A DNA stretch of 64,000 nucleotides from Pyxidicoccus sp. MSG2 (GCF_026626705.1 NZ_JAPNKC010000001.1:8636001-8700000), one strand, 5' to 3'; shown: positions 26,111-35,481, counted from the first letter of the stretch. Notes: generated by a model from the letters alone, not told the origin. A program made the numbers and translations.

Positions 26111-27865
26111 GTGAGCAAGGTGCGCAAGGTCAACAAGGCGGATCCGCTGGCGGATCTTCCCCGCTGGGCGCAGCAGCTGGCCCGGAAGTACTACACGAAG
26201 ACGGTCAGCACCTTCCTGCTGTACGGGGCCGTGCGCGACTTGCAGCCCCTGCAGATGGAGGACGGCAGCCGCGGCTTCGGCACCCTGAAGACGTTCCTCT
26301 CCGAGGAGCTCTTCGGCGGCCGGGACCACGTCCTCTTCTACGACCGCTCGTCCGGCGTCCGCTCCGCCACCCCGGAGACGCAGAAGGACCTGATGCGGAC
26401 GATGTCCGGCTACGACGCCATGTACGGCACGGACTACGCCAAGGTCATGCCGAGAGATCCGGGCCGGGCGCTCCAGATCCTGGAGAACTTCCTCCGCATG
26501 CGCGTGAGCGAGGGCAAGTCCCTGGCGCTCATCATCGACTTCGCGGAGACGCTGGTGCCGGGCGGGGAGATTTCCCACCTGTCCACCGAGGACCGCTTCG
26601 TGCTGGCCACGCTGGACAAGTGGGCGCATGACCCGCAGTTCCTCGCGGGCGACGTCTCCGTCGTCCTGCTCGCGGAGAACCTGGCGGACATCTCCCCGCG
26701 CATCAGCCGCAACCCCTACGCGGCGCCGATTGAATTGCCCCTCCCCAACGAGGAGGAGCGGCTGGAGTACGTGCGCTACAAGCTGGAGGGCAAGCGGCTG
26801 CAGTCGCTGTCGGACGTGCCGCTGGCGGGCCTGGCGAAGATGACGGCGGGCCTGTCCCGCATCAACCTGGACCGCGTCCTCACCGAAGCGCTGGAGCGCG
26901 AGGTGCGGATTACTCCGGAGCTCCTCAAGGAGAAGAAGAAGGAAATCATCCAGGCGGAGTGCCACGGCCTGCTGGAGTTCATCGAGCCGTCGCACTCGCT
27001 GGACTCGGTGGCCGGGCACACCAAGGCCAAGGAGATGCTGCGGCAGGCCGCCAGTGCCCTGAAGAAGGGACGGATGGAGGTGATGCCCATGGGCTACCTG
27101 CTCACCGGACCGGTGGGCACGGGCAAGACGTTCATGGTGAGCTGCTTCGCCGGGGAGATTGGCATCCCCGTGGTGAAGTTCCTCAACTTCCGCAGCCAGT
27201 GGCAGGGCGTCACCGAGTCCAACCTGGAGAAGATCTTCAACCTGCTCAAGGCCCTGTGGCCGGTGGCGGTGATGATCGACGAGGCGGACACCTTCCTGGG
27301 CAACCGCGACTCCGGCGGTGACTCGGGGACGAGCAGCCGCGTGTTCGGCTCCATCGCCTCCTTCATGGGCAACACGCAGTACCGCGGGAAGATTGTCTGG
27401 TTCCTGATGACGGCCCGCCCGGACCTGCTGCCCATCGACCTCAAGCGCCAGGGCCGCGCCGAGGAGCATATTGCCCTCTTCTACCCGCAGTCGGACGCGG
27501 AGCGGGACGAGCTCTTCAAGGTCATGTCCAAGAAGACGGGCGTGTCGGTGGAGGGCGTGGACTCGTTCGCCGCGCTGATTCCGGAGGGCATCCGCGCCTT
27601 CAGCGGCGCGGACATCGAGGCCGTCATGGTGCGCTCGAAGTTCCGCGCGCTGGCGGCGGGCCGCGAGTCGGTGGGCAAGGATGACGTGGCCGCGGTGCTG
27701 GCGGACTTCGTGCCCCCCAGCTACCCGCTCGAAATCGAGCTGCAGAACCTGGTGGCGGTGCAGGAGTGCACCAGCCGCGAGCTGCTGCCCGAGGGCTTCC
27801 GCAAGCTGGACCGCGACTTCATCACCCGCCGCGTGCGCGAGCTGAAGGCGCTGCTCGAGGGGTAG
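26111..27865 (+). CDS. AAA ATPase with tandem AAA-like domains
   Basis: In this 584-aa protein, residues 315-540 hold an active AAA module: GYLLTGPVGTGKTFMV (Walker A), VAVMIDEADTFLG (Walker B), MTARPDLLPIDLKRQGRAEE (sensor and arginine-finger region). Residues 35-250 read like a second, degenerate AAA core (SLALIIDFAETLVP, VVLLAENLADISPRI) but without a Walker A Lys, so it probably only binds partners. ATP-driven remodelling of an unknown substrate is the likely role. GTG at 26111 is preceded by AGAGGAGG at five to six bases; the outer GTG at 26090 lacks such a site. It follows the PEGA kinase by 70 bases. Confidence 0.85.
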   Translation: MSKVRKVNKADPLADLPRWAQQLARKYYTKTVSTFLLYGAVRDLQPLQMEDGSRGFGTLKTFLSEELFGGRDHVLFYDRSSGVRSATPETQKDLMRTMSGYDAMYGTDYAKVMPRDPGRALQILENFLRMRVSEGKSLALIIDFAETLVPGGEISHLSTEDRFVLATLDKWAHDPQFLAGDVSVVLLAENLADISPRISRNPYAAPIELPLPNEEERLEYVRYKLEGKRLQSLSDVPLAGLAKMTAGLSRINLDRVLTEALEREVRITPELLKEKKKEIIQAECHGLLEFIEPSHSLDSVAGHTKAKEMLRQAASALKKGRMEVMPMGYLLTGPVGTGKTFMVSCFAGEIGIPVVKFLNFRSQWQGVTESNLEKIFNLLKALWPVAVMIDEADTFLGNRDSGGDSGTSSRVFGSIASFMGNTQYRGKIVWFLMTARPDLLPIDLKRQGRAEEHIALFYPQSDAERDELFKVMSKKTGVSVEGVDSFAALIPEGIRAFSGADIEAVMVRSKFRALAAGRESVGKDDVAAVLADFVPPSYPLEIELQNLVAVQECTSRELLPEGFRKLDRDFITRRVRELKALLEG

Positions 27866-27877
27866 CCGGAGCGAGCC

Positions 27878-28867
27878 TCAGGACACCGGCACCGGGACAC
27901 CCAGGTGCGGGTCGTCCACGTGCTCCACGATGGCCACGCGGTCCCCCGCGGAGAGCGCGTCGTGGAGCACGAGCACCGCCTCGTTCGAGTGACGGATGCA
28001 GCCGTGGGACACGTCCGCGCCCAGTAGGACGGGGGCGTTGGTTCCATGCAGCTCCTCTCCCGAGTGGCGCCCGTCCGCCCAGGACAAATCGAGGATGCGC
28101 GCGCCGAAGACGTGCCTGTCGTTCCAGAGCCGTGCGCCCGCGGCCTCGGCGGCGGCCTGGTCCAGCTTCGCGCGCACCACCTTGAGCCCCGTGCGCGTCG
28201 GCGTGGCGGCGGTGCCGGTGGCGTTGGGGAAGATGTCCACGAGGCGCCCCTCCGAGTCGAAGAGGAAGGTCCGGTGCTCGCGCAGGGCCACCACCACGCG
28301 GACGGGCTGGCCGTCGTAGAAGGCGGAGGGCAGGCCCCGGGACTGGCCTCGTGCGCCTGGAGCCGGGGCCAGGGCGTCCAGTGCGCGCAGGGTGGCGGCG
28401 TCCAGCGTGCCCGTGGGCCGCACGGTGGGGAAGGTGCGCGCGGCGTGGACCTGGAAGTTGCGGAGCGCCCGCTCCGTCTGCTGGCCATGGCGGCCATCCG
28501 GGCCGCCGTGGAGCGAGAAGCCCAGGTCGAGCAGTGCCGACTGCACGGCGCGCAGGCCGTCTCCCTTCGTGCCCGGCCCCAATACCTGTTGCCCCGAGGC
28601 CACGTCCGCGAGCTGCGGCAGGCCGGTGAAGCGGGCGTTGGACGGCGGCTCCGGCAGGCGGGGCAGGGAGGACGAGACGCGCGTGTCGGCAAGCGTCCCG
28701 TAGAGCGGACGGCCATCCAGCGGTTGGCTGGCATTCACCTGAAGCGGAAGCGGCCTCGGTGCGGCGTGCCGGGCCTCGGGCGTGCCGCCTTCCGTCGGCG
28801 GCACGTCCTGCGAGGCGGGAAGGGGGAGCAGCGAGCGGGAGTCTTGCGGCGGAAGGGTGGTGGTCAT
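27878..28867 (-). CDS. L,D-transpeptidase (YkuD) with peptidoglycan-binding domain
   Basis: The 329-aa protein has a PG_binding_1-like helical domain at about residues 100-165 (GDGLRAVQSALLDLGFSL) and a YkuD catalytic domain to the end. The active-site pattern is HGTNAPVLLGADVSHGCIR, with the catalytic Cys and two His residues. Such enzymes form 3-3 peptidoglycan cross-links or attach proteins. The first 50 residues are Pro/Leu-rich and show no signal peptide, which is odd for a periplasmic enzyme; ATG at 28867 may not be the true start or export may be non-classical. It converges with the AAA gene. Confidence 0.85.
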   Translation of the reverse strand: MTTTLPPQDSRSLLPLPASQDVPPTEGGTPEARHAAPRPLPLQVNASQPLDGRPLYGTLADTRVSSSLPRLPEPPSNARFTGLPQLADVASGQQVLGPGTKGDGLRAVQSALLDLGFSLHGGPDGRHGQQTERALRNFQVHAARTFPTVRPTGTLDAATLRALDALAPAPGARGQSRGLPSAFYDGQPVRVVVALREHRTFLFDSEGRLVDIFPNATGTAATPTRTGLKVVRAKLDQAAAEAAGARLWNDRHVFGARILDLSWADGRHSGEELHGTNAPVLLGADVSHGCIRHSNEAVLVLHDALSAGDRVAIVEHVDDPHLGVPVPVS

Positions 28868-28899
28868 CCCCCGCCGCAGTGCAAATCACCCGCCCGACG

Positions 28900-30849
28900 T
28901 CACGGCGCGCTCAGGTTGAGCAGCTTGCCCGTGGGGATGGTGCGGTGGTCCTTGATGTTGTTCCACCGCATGATGTCCTCGACGGAGACGCCGTAGCGCT
29001 GCGCCACGGACCAGAGCGTCTCGCCCTCGGCCAGCGCGTGCGTCCGGCCGGCCGCCTTCGCCGCCACCGTCTTCGCCACCACCGTGCCCGAGCGCTCCTG
29101 CACCTGCGCCGTGGCCGCAGTGCCCTCCGGCCACACGTACAGCAGCGAGCCCACCTGCAGCGTCGGGTTGCGCCGCGTCAGGTTGTTCCACTTCTTCAGG
29201 TCGTCCACCGACACGTTGAACTTCGTCGCCACCACCCAGAGGCTGTCGCCGGACTGCACGCCGTACGTCACCCGCGTGCGGCCGTTGAGCTTCTCCGTCT
29301 TCACCGGCCCCGCGGCCACGGGCCCCTTGGGCGCACCCGCCGGGACCTCGTCCTCGGGCCGCACCACCACGCCGCTGCGCCGCGCCTGCGCCACCTTGTT
29401 CGCCAGCGCGCCGCCCGTCGTGCCGCCACCGCCGCCCTTGCCCGTGGGCACCGGAATCACCAACTCCTGGCCCAGCTTCAGCGTGCGCGCCGACTTGAGC
29501 TGGTTCATCTGGAGGATGGCCTCGGACGCGGTGCCGTACTTCTCGGCAATCTGCGACAGCGTGTCCCCGCGCTTCACCTTGTGGACGCGGAAGGCCAGCC
29601 GCTCGGCGGGGGCCATCTTCTTGTAGTTCTCCGCGAAGGTCGTCCCCGCGCCCCGGGGCACCCGCAGCTGGTACGGGTTCTTCGTGCTCGCCGGCGGCGT
29701 GCACCAGCGGCGCAGCTCCGGGTTCAGGTCCTGCACCAGCTTGACGTTCACCCCCGCCGCCCGCGCCACCACGTCCAGGTCCGCCGCGTCCGTCAGCTCC
29801 ACCTCGTCGAACTCGAGCACCGGCTCGGGCTCGAACTCCTCCTCCGCGAAGCCGAAGGCGCTCGGGTTCTTCGCCACCAGCGCCGCGGCGATGAGCTTGG
29901 GCACGTAGTGCTTCGTCTCCTTCGCCAGCCCGCGCTCCTCGGAGAGCACCCAGAAGTCGCTCGTGCCGTGCCGCTCCACCATCCGCCGCACGCGCCCGGA
30001 GCCCGTGTTGTACCCGGCCCACGCCAGGTACCAGTGCCCCAGCTCCCGCTTGAGGTCCTTCAGGTACGACGCCGCGGCGCGCGTGGCCTTGATGGGGTCT
30101 CTGCGCTCGTCCACCCAGAAGTCCTGCTTCAGCCCGTACTGCTTGCCCGTGCTGGAGATGAACTGCCACGGCCCCGCCGCGTGCGCCCACGAGTACGCGT
30201 TGGCCGAGAAGCCGCTCTCAATCATCGCCAGGTACACCGTGTCCTTCGGCAGCCCGTACTGCTCGAGAATCGGCTGCATCACCGGCATGTACCGCGCGCC
30301 GCGCGACATCCACTTGCGGAACCAGCGCCGGCCCGGGCCCTGGAAGAACTGGATGTACTGGGCCACCAGCGGCTGCATCTCCACCGGGATGTCGTAGCGG
30401 TCCTGAATCTGCGCCACGTCGAAGTTGGCCAGGTCGGTGATGAGCGGCAGCTCCGCGGGCGTGTCGTCCTCGCGGAACGTCGGCTCGTCGAGCGCGTCCA
30501 GCATCCGCATCCGCAGCGGGTTGGCCAACCCCAGCCGCCGCAGCGACTGCATGACCTCCGCGTTGGGGCGCGCCTGCGGGTCCAGCGCGGCGCCCTCCAG
30601 CGCGCGCATCTCCTCCAGCTCCGCGGATTCGGCTTCCACCTCCTCGCTGGTGGCCTCCTCCTCTTCGGGAGCGGGCTCCTCGGCGGCGGTGGGCTCAGAG
30701 CCCGCGGGAGGGGCCTCGCCCGTCAGGAGGCGCTTCTCGTCCGCGGCCAGCACCCGCATGCCTGGAGGAGGCGGAGGCATGGGAGGCGGGGCGCCCTCCG
30801 AGGCTGGGAGCGAGGCCAGGGCGAGCAGCAGGAGGGGAAGAGGCGGCAT
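28900..30849 (-). CDS. mltD: MltD-like lytic transglycosylase with LysM repeats
   Basis: This 649-aa murein hydrolase cleaves glycan strands to 1,6-anhydro products. ATG at 30849 gives a signal peptide (PLPLLLLALASLPASEG). A Pro/Glu-rich segment precedes the SLT domain with AMIESGFSANAYSW (catalytic Glu near residue 205), GPWQFISSTGKQYGL and WYLAWAGYNTGSGRV. Three LysM domains follow at about residues 420, 525 and 600 (RGDTLSQIAEKYG, SGDSLWVVATKFN, EGETLWSVAQRYG); a possible fourth, weaker one lies before them. The gene lies 32 bases upstream of the transpeptidase gene on the same strand, so the two wall enzymes may be co-transcribed. Confidence 0.92.
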   Translation of the reverse strand: MPPLPLLLLALASLPASEGAPPPMPPPPPGMRVLAADEKRLLTGEAPPAGSEPTAAEEPAPEEEEATSEEVEAESAELEEMRALEGAALDPQARPNAEVMQSLRRLGLANPLRMRMLDALDEPTFREDDTPAELPLITDLANFDVAQIQDRYDIPVEMQPLVAQYIQFFQGPGRRWFRKWMSRGARYMPVMQPILEQYGLPKDTVYLAMIESGFSANAYSWAHAAGPWQFISSTGKQYGLKQDFWVDERRDPIKATRAAASYLKDLKRELGHWYLAWAGYNTGSGRVRRMVERHGTSDFWVLSEERGLAKETKHYVPKLIAAALVAKNPSAFGFAEEEFEPEPVLEFDEVELTDAADLDVVARAAGVNVKLVQDLNPELRRWCTPPASTKNPYQLRVPRGAGTTFAENYKKMAPAERLAFRVHKVKRGDTLSQIAEKYGTASEAILQMNQLKSARTLKLGQELVIPVPTGKGGGGGTTGGALANKVAQARRSGVVVRPEDEVPAGAPKGPVAAGPVKTEKLNGRTRVTYGVQSGDSLWVVATKFNVSVDDLKKWNNLTRRNPTLQVGSLLYVWPEGTAATAQVQERSGTVVAKTVAAKAAGRTHALAEGETLWSVAQRYGVSVEDIMRWNNIKDHRTIPTGKLLNLSAP

Positions 30850-30892
30850 GGAGTCGCGAACCCAGAAGCGCCCAGAAGCAGGCGGAGGGCGA

Positions 30893-30920
30893 AGTATTCG
30901 CGCTTTTTCTTGACAGTCAA
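30893..30920 (-). promoter_or_regulatory. Candidate sigma70-type promoter of mltD
   Basis: On the minus strand TTGACT (30920-30915) and AATACT (30898-30893) are 16 bases apart, which is a good vegetative promoter in an AT-richer patch. The -35 box is part of a perfect inverted repeat TTGACAGTCAA (30910-30920). A transcript would start about 37 bases before the ATG. Confidence 0.5.
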
Positions 30921-30988
30921 ACAACGAGTCGCGCTGTGCGGCCTTTCAGCGGACGCCGTGTGGGAGCAGGCGTCCAGGCGAGCCCGCG

Positions 30989-32575
30989 CTACGGCGTCGA
31001 CTTCCGGGTATCCACCGGCTTTCCGTGCCCCGGCCCCAGGATTCGCGGCAGGTAGGTCGCGAAGTCGAAGTGGGGCGAGTTCTCCGGGTTGTGGCAGGTG
31101 ATGCACACCGACTCGCCCGGGGAGGCGACGATGGTGTCCTTGGAGGGCGCGTCCGCGTGCTCCGAGCCCGGGCCGTGGCAGCTCTCGCAGCCCACGTCCT
31201 CGCGGCCCGCCACCTTGTCCAGGCGGCACACGCCGCCGGGCTGCTCATAGCCCGTCACGTGGCAGCTCACGCAGTTGAGGTGGAACTGCTTGCCCTGGGC
31301 CTCCAGCGTCTCCCACGCGTGGGAGTGCTTGGTCTTCTCCCAGACGGGGAAGGCGTCCTCGTGGCAGGTGCGGCACGTGTCGCTGCCCACGAAGGCCGCC
31401 TGGCCCTTCTTCGGCGCGGGGCAGTCCTGGCCGTGCTCCTTCGCCCACGCGAGGTTCATCTTCCCCACGTCCGCGTCGTACGCCGCCACCAGCGTCAGCG
31501 CGTCCGGATTCGAGGGCAGGCCGGACTCCAGCGGGACGAAGCGCAGCGTGAAGCCGTTGGTGTCGCCGGGGGGCGCGGAGGGCGCCGTCAGCAGCGCCTG
31601 CTTGCGCGCCACCAACTCATCCCGCTTGCCCTGCTTCAGCGCCTTCAGCTTCGGGTCCACGCCGGGGAGGTTGATGTCCTTGTCCAGCAGCGCGAGCCGC
31701 TGGTCCAGTGCCGCCACCTCGCGCTCGGTGTCGCCCTGGCCCTTCAGCAGGGTGAAGGCGCCCGGCTGGGGCGCGTAGCCCAGGTCCACGCGCAGCAGTG
31801 AGCGCCCCTTGCTCTGCAAGGCGACCACCGGCACCGCGGCGCGCACCAGCTTGTTCTGCTCGCCGCTGAACTCCGAGGCGGTGCGGGTGGCCACCACCAC
31901 GTCCGCCTTCAGCCCCGGCCGGTCCACCGCGGCCTGGGCCGCGTCCAGCGTGGTGTCCAGCAGGGCGAGCACGAAGTCCGCCCCTTCCGCGCGGGCCCGG
32001 GCGCTGGCCTCCACCAGTTGCTCCGGCGTCTGGGCCGCCACCACGCCCACCTTGCGCGCGCCCGCGGGCAGCACCTTCACCGTACCGGGCGCCAGTTCCG
32101 GCAGCCCCAGGCCCTGGCGGAACCGCGCGCCGCGCGTCTCGTCCAGCGGGCCGGTGGCGCGCACGGCCAGGCCCATCAGCCGCATGGCGTCCGACAGGGC
32201 CCTGGCTTTTCGCTCCTCCTGGGGCACCTGGCCGGCTTTCAGTTCGGTCTCGCCGAAGAGGCTGTTGCCGCCGTCGATGTAGAGGACGGGCAGGGGACCC
32301 TTGCGCGCCTCCAGCACCTGCGAGGCCGCGCGGGCGATGCCGCCGCGCATGTTCTCACTGCAGCCGCACGGGCCCAGGTAGCCGCGCGTGTCCGCGGAGA
32401 CGAAGAGGACGGCGCCCGGGGCGTTGTTGGACGCCGCGGTCGGGGGCGCGGCGGCCGCAGTGGCCGTGGTCGTGCCGGCTTCCGGGGGGGTGGGCGGCGC
32501 CGACTCCTTGCGCATGCACCCGGCGAGCGACGCGCCCAGCAGCGCGGCGACGAGGACGCGGCGCATGGGGTTCAC
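30989..32575 (-). CDS. Tetraheme cytochrome c lipoprotein with phosphoesterase-like N-terminal domain
   Basis: The 528-aa lipoprotein has lipobox LGASLAGC and a Thr/Ala/Pro linker. Residues 55-270 follow a 5'-nucleotidase/metallophosphoesterase-like layout (VLFVSADTRGYLGPCGCSENMRGG, VLYIDGGNSLFG), though most metal ligands are not obvious; a CGC motif sits where such proteins bind metal. The C-terminal third holds four c-heme sites CRTCH, CVSCH, CESCH and CITCH, plus free His residues as distal ligands. An electron-transfer role in the periplasm is likely. The GTG start overlaps the stop of the receiver gene upstream, so expression of the two is coupled. Confidence 0.87.
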   Translation of the reverse strand: MNPMRRVLVAALLGASLAGCMRKESAPPTPPEAGTTTATAAAAPPTAASNNAPGAVLFVSADTRGYLGPCGCSENMRGGIARAASQVLEARKGPLPVLYIDGGNSLFGETELKAGQVPQEERKARALSDAMRLMGLAVRATGPLDETRGARFRQGLGLPELAPGTVKVLPAGARKVGVVAAQTPEQLVEASARARAEGADFVLALLDTTLDAAQAAVDRPGLKADVVVATRTASEFSGEQNKLVRAAVPVVALQSKGRSLLRVDLGYAPQPGAFTLLKGQGDTEREVAALDQRLALLDKDINLPGVDPKLKALKQGKRDELVARKQALLTAPSAPPGDTNGFTLRFVPLESGLPSNPDALTLVAAYDADVGKMNLAWAKEHGQDCPAPKKGQAAFVGSDTCRTCHEDAFPVWEKTKHSHAWETLEAQGKQFHLNCVSCHVTGYEQPGGVCRLDKVAGREDVGCESCHGPGSEHADAPSKDTIVASPGESVCITCHNPENSPHFDFATYLPRILGPGHGKPVDTRKSTP

Positions 32576-32955
32576 CAGAGGATGCTCTGCACCAGTTCGT
32601 CGATCTTCTCGCCCATCGCCTCCAGCCCGTTCACCTTGGACAGGGAGCCGTCGGCGCCGACCTGCTCGGCCAGCTTGGACAGCTCGTCGTCCGGGAGGCT
32701 GGAGAACAGGACGATGGGGATGTCCTGTGTGCCGTACTCGTTCTTGAGCGTGCGGCAGATGTCCGTGCCCTTGGCCTCGGGCATGTGGATGTCGGTGAGG
32801 ATGAGGTCCGGCCGCCAGCTCTGGAGCGTCTTCTCGAACTCCATCAGGGTCGACGTGGCGACGACCTCGTAGCCCCGCGCCTCGAGCACCGCCTTCTCCA
32901 TGGCGAGCGTGATTTCGCTGTCGTCAATCAGGAGGATTCTTCGCTTCTCGGACAC
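32572..32955 (-). CDS. Stand-alone response regulator (receiver only)
   Basis: The 127-aa protein is a complete CheY-like receiver: ILLIDDSEITL (acidic pair), LILTDIHMPEAKG (phospho-Asp), IVLFSSLPDD (switch Ser) and SLSKVNGLE (Lys). There is no output domain. GTG at 32955 follows AAGGAAGG. Its TGA overlaps the GTG of the cytochrome gene. It may act by protein contact; the partner kinase is not adjacent. Confidence 0.92.
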   Translation of the reverse strand: MSEKRRILLIDDSEITLAMEKAVLEARGYEVVATSTLMEFEKTLQSWRPDLILTDIHMPEAKGTDICRTLKNEYGTQDIPIVLFSSLPDDELSKLAEQVGADGSLSKVNGLEAMGEKIDELVQSILW

Positions 32956-33136
32956 GGCGACCTTCCTTGGGGCCGTTTCTATCCTACCCCCATCTGGCGC
33001 ACCAACGGTTTCCCAAGCCCTGAGATGAGGCCGCATGCTCCCATGTTGGCCTGTCCACCGTCGCACGCTCGGCCGCCCGAGGGCCAGGACCCGGTTCTTC
33101 CGGCGTGACGCCCGAAAAGGAGTATGGAAGGACCCC

Positions 33137-34777
33137 ATGATGCACCGTGACAGTTGGGGCCTGAGAGCCCTCGTCCTCGCCTGCGTCTTGTGGAGCCTGC
33201 CCGCCGCCGCGCTCAACAACGGCCTGGGGCAGCCTCCGCCCTCCGTGGACCGGCAGACGCCCTACTCGACGGTCCAGGGCTTCCTGTCCGCCGCCCACCG
33301 GGGTGACTACGCCCTGGCCGCCCACTACCTGGACCTGGACTTCATCCCCCGCGCCGAGCAGGCGGAGCGCGGCTTCCAGCTCGCCCGCCGGCTGAAGTTC
33401 GTGATGGACCGGAAGCTGGCGGTGGACCTGTCCTCCCTGAGCAAGGCGCCGGAAGGGGACGCGGAGAACGCGCGGACGGACCTGCTCGGCACCATCCCCC
33501 TGGAGGGCGCCAACGTGCCCATCCGTGTCCAGCGGGTGACGGCGGAGGGCGCGCTGGTGTGGGTGTTCAGCGAGTCCACGGTGAAGCAGGTGGACCCGCT
33601 CTTCGCGGAGTACGGCCCCACCGTCGCCGAGTTCCTGCCGCCCGTCTTCTTCTCCGACACGGTGCTGGGGCTGGAGCCGTGGCAGTGGCTGGGCCTGCTG
33701 GTGACGCTGCTGGGCAGCCTGGTGGTGGCGGTGGTGTCGGAGCGGTTGCTGCTGGCGTTCGCCCTGAGGCTGGCGCGCTGGACGCGCATCACCTGGGACG
33801 ACGACCTGGTGGCCGCGGGCAAGGGGCCCCTCAAGCTGGTCGTCTTCGCGGCGCTGCTTGTCGCCGGCACCTCGTTCCTGCGCCTGCCGGCCCCGGTGCA
33901 GGGGTTCTTCAACCGGGTGGGCTACTCGCTGGGTGTCATCTCCCTGGCGTGGTTCATCCTGCGCTTCCTCCGGGTGTCCGCCGCCTTCGTGCAGAAGCGG
34001 GTGTCGGTGGAGATGAAGGACGCCTCGCGCGCGCGCAGCGTCAGCACCCAGCTGGTGGTGCTGCGCTCCATCTTCGAGGTGGCCACCTACGTCATCGCCG
34101 CCGCGCTGCTGCTCATCCAGTTCGAGGTGGTGCGCAGCGTGGGCGTGTCGCTGCTGGCCTCCGCCGGCATCGCCGGCCTGGTGCTCGGCCTCGCGGCGCA
34201 GAAGTCCATCTCCACGCTGCTGGCCGGCATCCAGCTCTCCATCACCCAGCCCATCCGCATCGGCGACACCGTCATCGTGGAGAACGAGTTCGGCACCGTG
34301 GAGGAAATCACCCTCACCTACGTGGTGCTGCGCGTGTGGGACCAGCGCCGCCTGGTCATCCCCATCACCCAGTTCCTGGACAAGCCCTTCCAGAACTGGA
34401 GCAAGGGGAGCCCGGAGATGCTCGGCGCCATCACCCTCCAGGTGGACTACTTCACCGACATCGACGCCCTGCGCGCGGAGCTGACGCGCATCCTGCAGAC
34501 CGAGGGGAAGCAGATGTGGGATGGCCGGGTGGGCAACGTGGTGGTGCTGGACGTGCTGGACCGCACGCTCACCATCCGGGCCCTGGTGAGCGTGGCCAAC
34601 TCGGACCTGCTCTTCGATTTGCGCGCCCTGGTGCGGGAGCGGATGGTGGAGTTCCTGCGCGTCAACCCGCAGTGGCTGCCGATTACCCGCACCGAGGCCC
34701 GCCAGGTGCCCCCGCCGCAGCCGCCGTCGTCCGACACCAAGGAGCCGCCCGCCCCCCCGACGCCTCCCCGGGCCTGA
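33137..34777 (+). CDS. MscS-family mechanosensitive channel
   Basis: This 546-aa channel has a signal peptide (VLACVLWSLPAAALNN), a periplasmic domain of about 160 residues, and four or five membrane helices between residues 185 and 385. The pore-lining and beta-domain motifs of MscS follow: SLLASAGIAGLVLGLAAQKS, then PIRIGDTVIVENEFGTVEEI and PITQFLDKPFQNWS. It releases solutes on hypo-osmotic shock or acts in signalling. A Pro-rich tail ends it. The second ATG at 33140 is equally possible. Divergent from the receiver gene. Confidence 0.93.
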   Translation: MMHRDSWGLRALVLACVLWSLPAAALNNGLGQPPPSVDRQTPYSTVQGFLSAAHRGDYALAAHYLDLDFIPRAEQAERGFQLARRLKFVMDRKLAVDLSSLSKAPEGDAENARTDLLGTIPLEGANVPIRVQRVTAEGALVWVFSESTVKQVDPLFAEYGPTVAEFLPPVFFSDTVLGLEPWQWLGLLVTLLGSLVVAVVSERLLLAFALRLARWTRITWDDDLVAAGKGPLKLVVFAALLVAGTSFLRLPAPVQGFFNRVGYSLGVISLAWFILRFLRVSAAFVQKRVSVEMKDASRARSVSTQLVVLRSIFEVATYVIAAALLLIQFEVVRSVGVSLLASAGIAGLVLGLAAQKSISTLLAGIQLSITQPIRIGDTVIVENEFGTVEEITLTYVVLRVWDQRRLVIPITQFLDKPFQNWSKGSPEMLGAITLQVDYFTDIDALRAELTRILQTEGKQMWDGRVGNVVVLDVLDRTLTIRALVSVANSDLLFDLRALVRERMVEFLRVNPQWLPITRTEARQVPPPQPPSSDTKEPPAPPTPPRA

Positions 34778-34902
34778 GGGGGGACTTGGGGAACGGGGTG
34801 CAGGGAGTCCTTGCCTGCCGGGCAGGGGCCCTTGAATATTCGGTGCACCGCGCCGTCAAAGCGCACGAATTCACGCACCTACTGCTCGGGGGAGTCTTCG
34901 AG

Positions 34903-35469
34903 ATGAAGCGTCATGCCAGGTTGTGCGGGGCCCTCGCGTTGCTGGCCGCCGCCGCGCCACTCACCGCCGGCGCGCAGGAGCGCGGCCGCACGGATGGACC
35001 CGAGGAGTCGGAGTACGGCAAGGGCGGGTACGACGACCCGGGTGGCCGGGGCGTCTCGCTCCAGCTCGACTGGGGCGCCGCCGTCAACTCCGAGCAGCCG
35101 CCCCGGGGCGCCCCCGAGGGGCCGCCGCTGTACGTGGGCGCCACCCTGTCCTTGTGGGGCGATGACTGGTTCCAGCTCGACATGAGCGGCGCCTACGTCT
35201 TCGACGGCGGCCGCTTCATCGGCATGGTGGGCCCGCGCTTCCGCACCTGGGGCTGGCCCGTCGTCTTCACCGCGGGCCTGAAGGCGGGCGCCATCGTGAT
35301 TCCCGAGGGCGAGGGCCTGCGCTTCGGCATCGAGCCGAACGTGGGCGCCGAGTTCATCCTGGGCAACAAGGAGGACATCATCCTCGGCCTCAACTACATG
35401 CCGGACATCCCCATTGGCGGCGGTGGCGTCACGCATCGCATGGGCATGTCCGTCGGCTACAAGTTCTAG
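34903..35469 (+). CDS. Small outer-membrane beta-barrel-like protein
   Basis: I cannot name a family for this 188-aa protein. It has a signal peptide (LCGALALLAAAAPLTAGA), an acidic, Gly-rich N-terminus, then alternating hydrophobic/polar strands (YVGATLSLWGDDWFQLDMSG, IVIPEGEGLRFGIEPNVGAE) and ends in GMSVGYKF, an aromatic C-terminal residue typical of barrels inserted by BAM. It starts a run of four co-directional envelope genes with gaps of 4 to 13 bases. Confidence 0.75.
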   Translation: MKRHARLCGALALLAAAAPLTAGAQERGRTDGPEESEYGKGGYDDPGGRGVSLQLDWGAAVNSEQPPRGAPEGPPLYVGATLSLWGDDWFQLDMSGAYVFDGGRFIGMVGPRFRTWGWPVVFTAGLKAGAIVIPEGEGLRFGIEPNVGAEFILGNKEDIILGLNYMPDIPIGGGGVTHRMGMSVGYKF

Positions 35470-35481
35470 AGGGGGTCCACC

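Noticed and set aside
34830..34845. GAATATTC palindrome and a possible sigma54 site near 34790
   Set aside because: The GG-N10-GC match (TGGGGA-N5-GTGCA) is weak and expected by chance in GC-rich DNA; the palindrome is only 8 bases.
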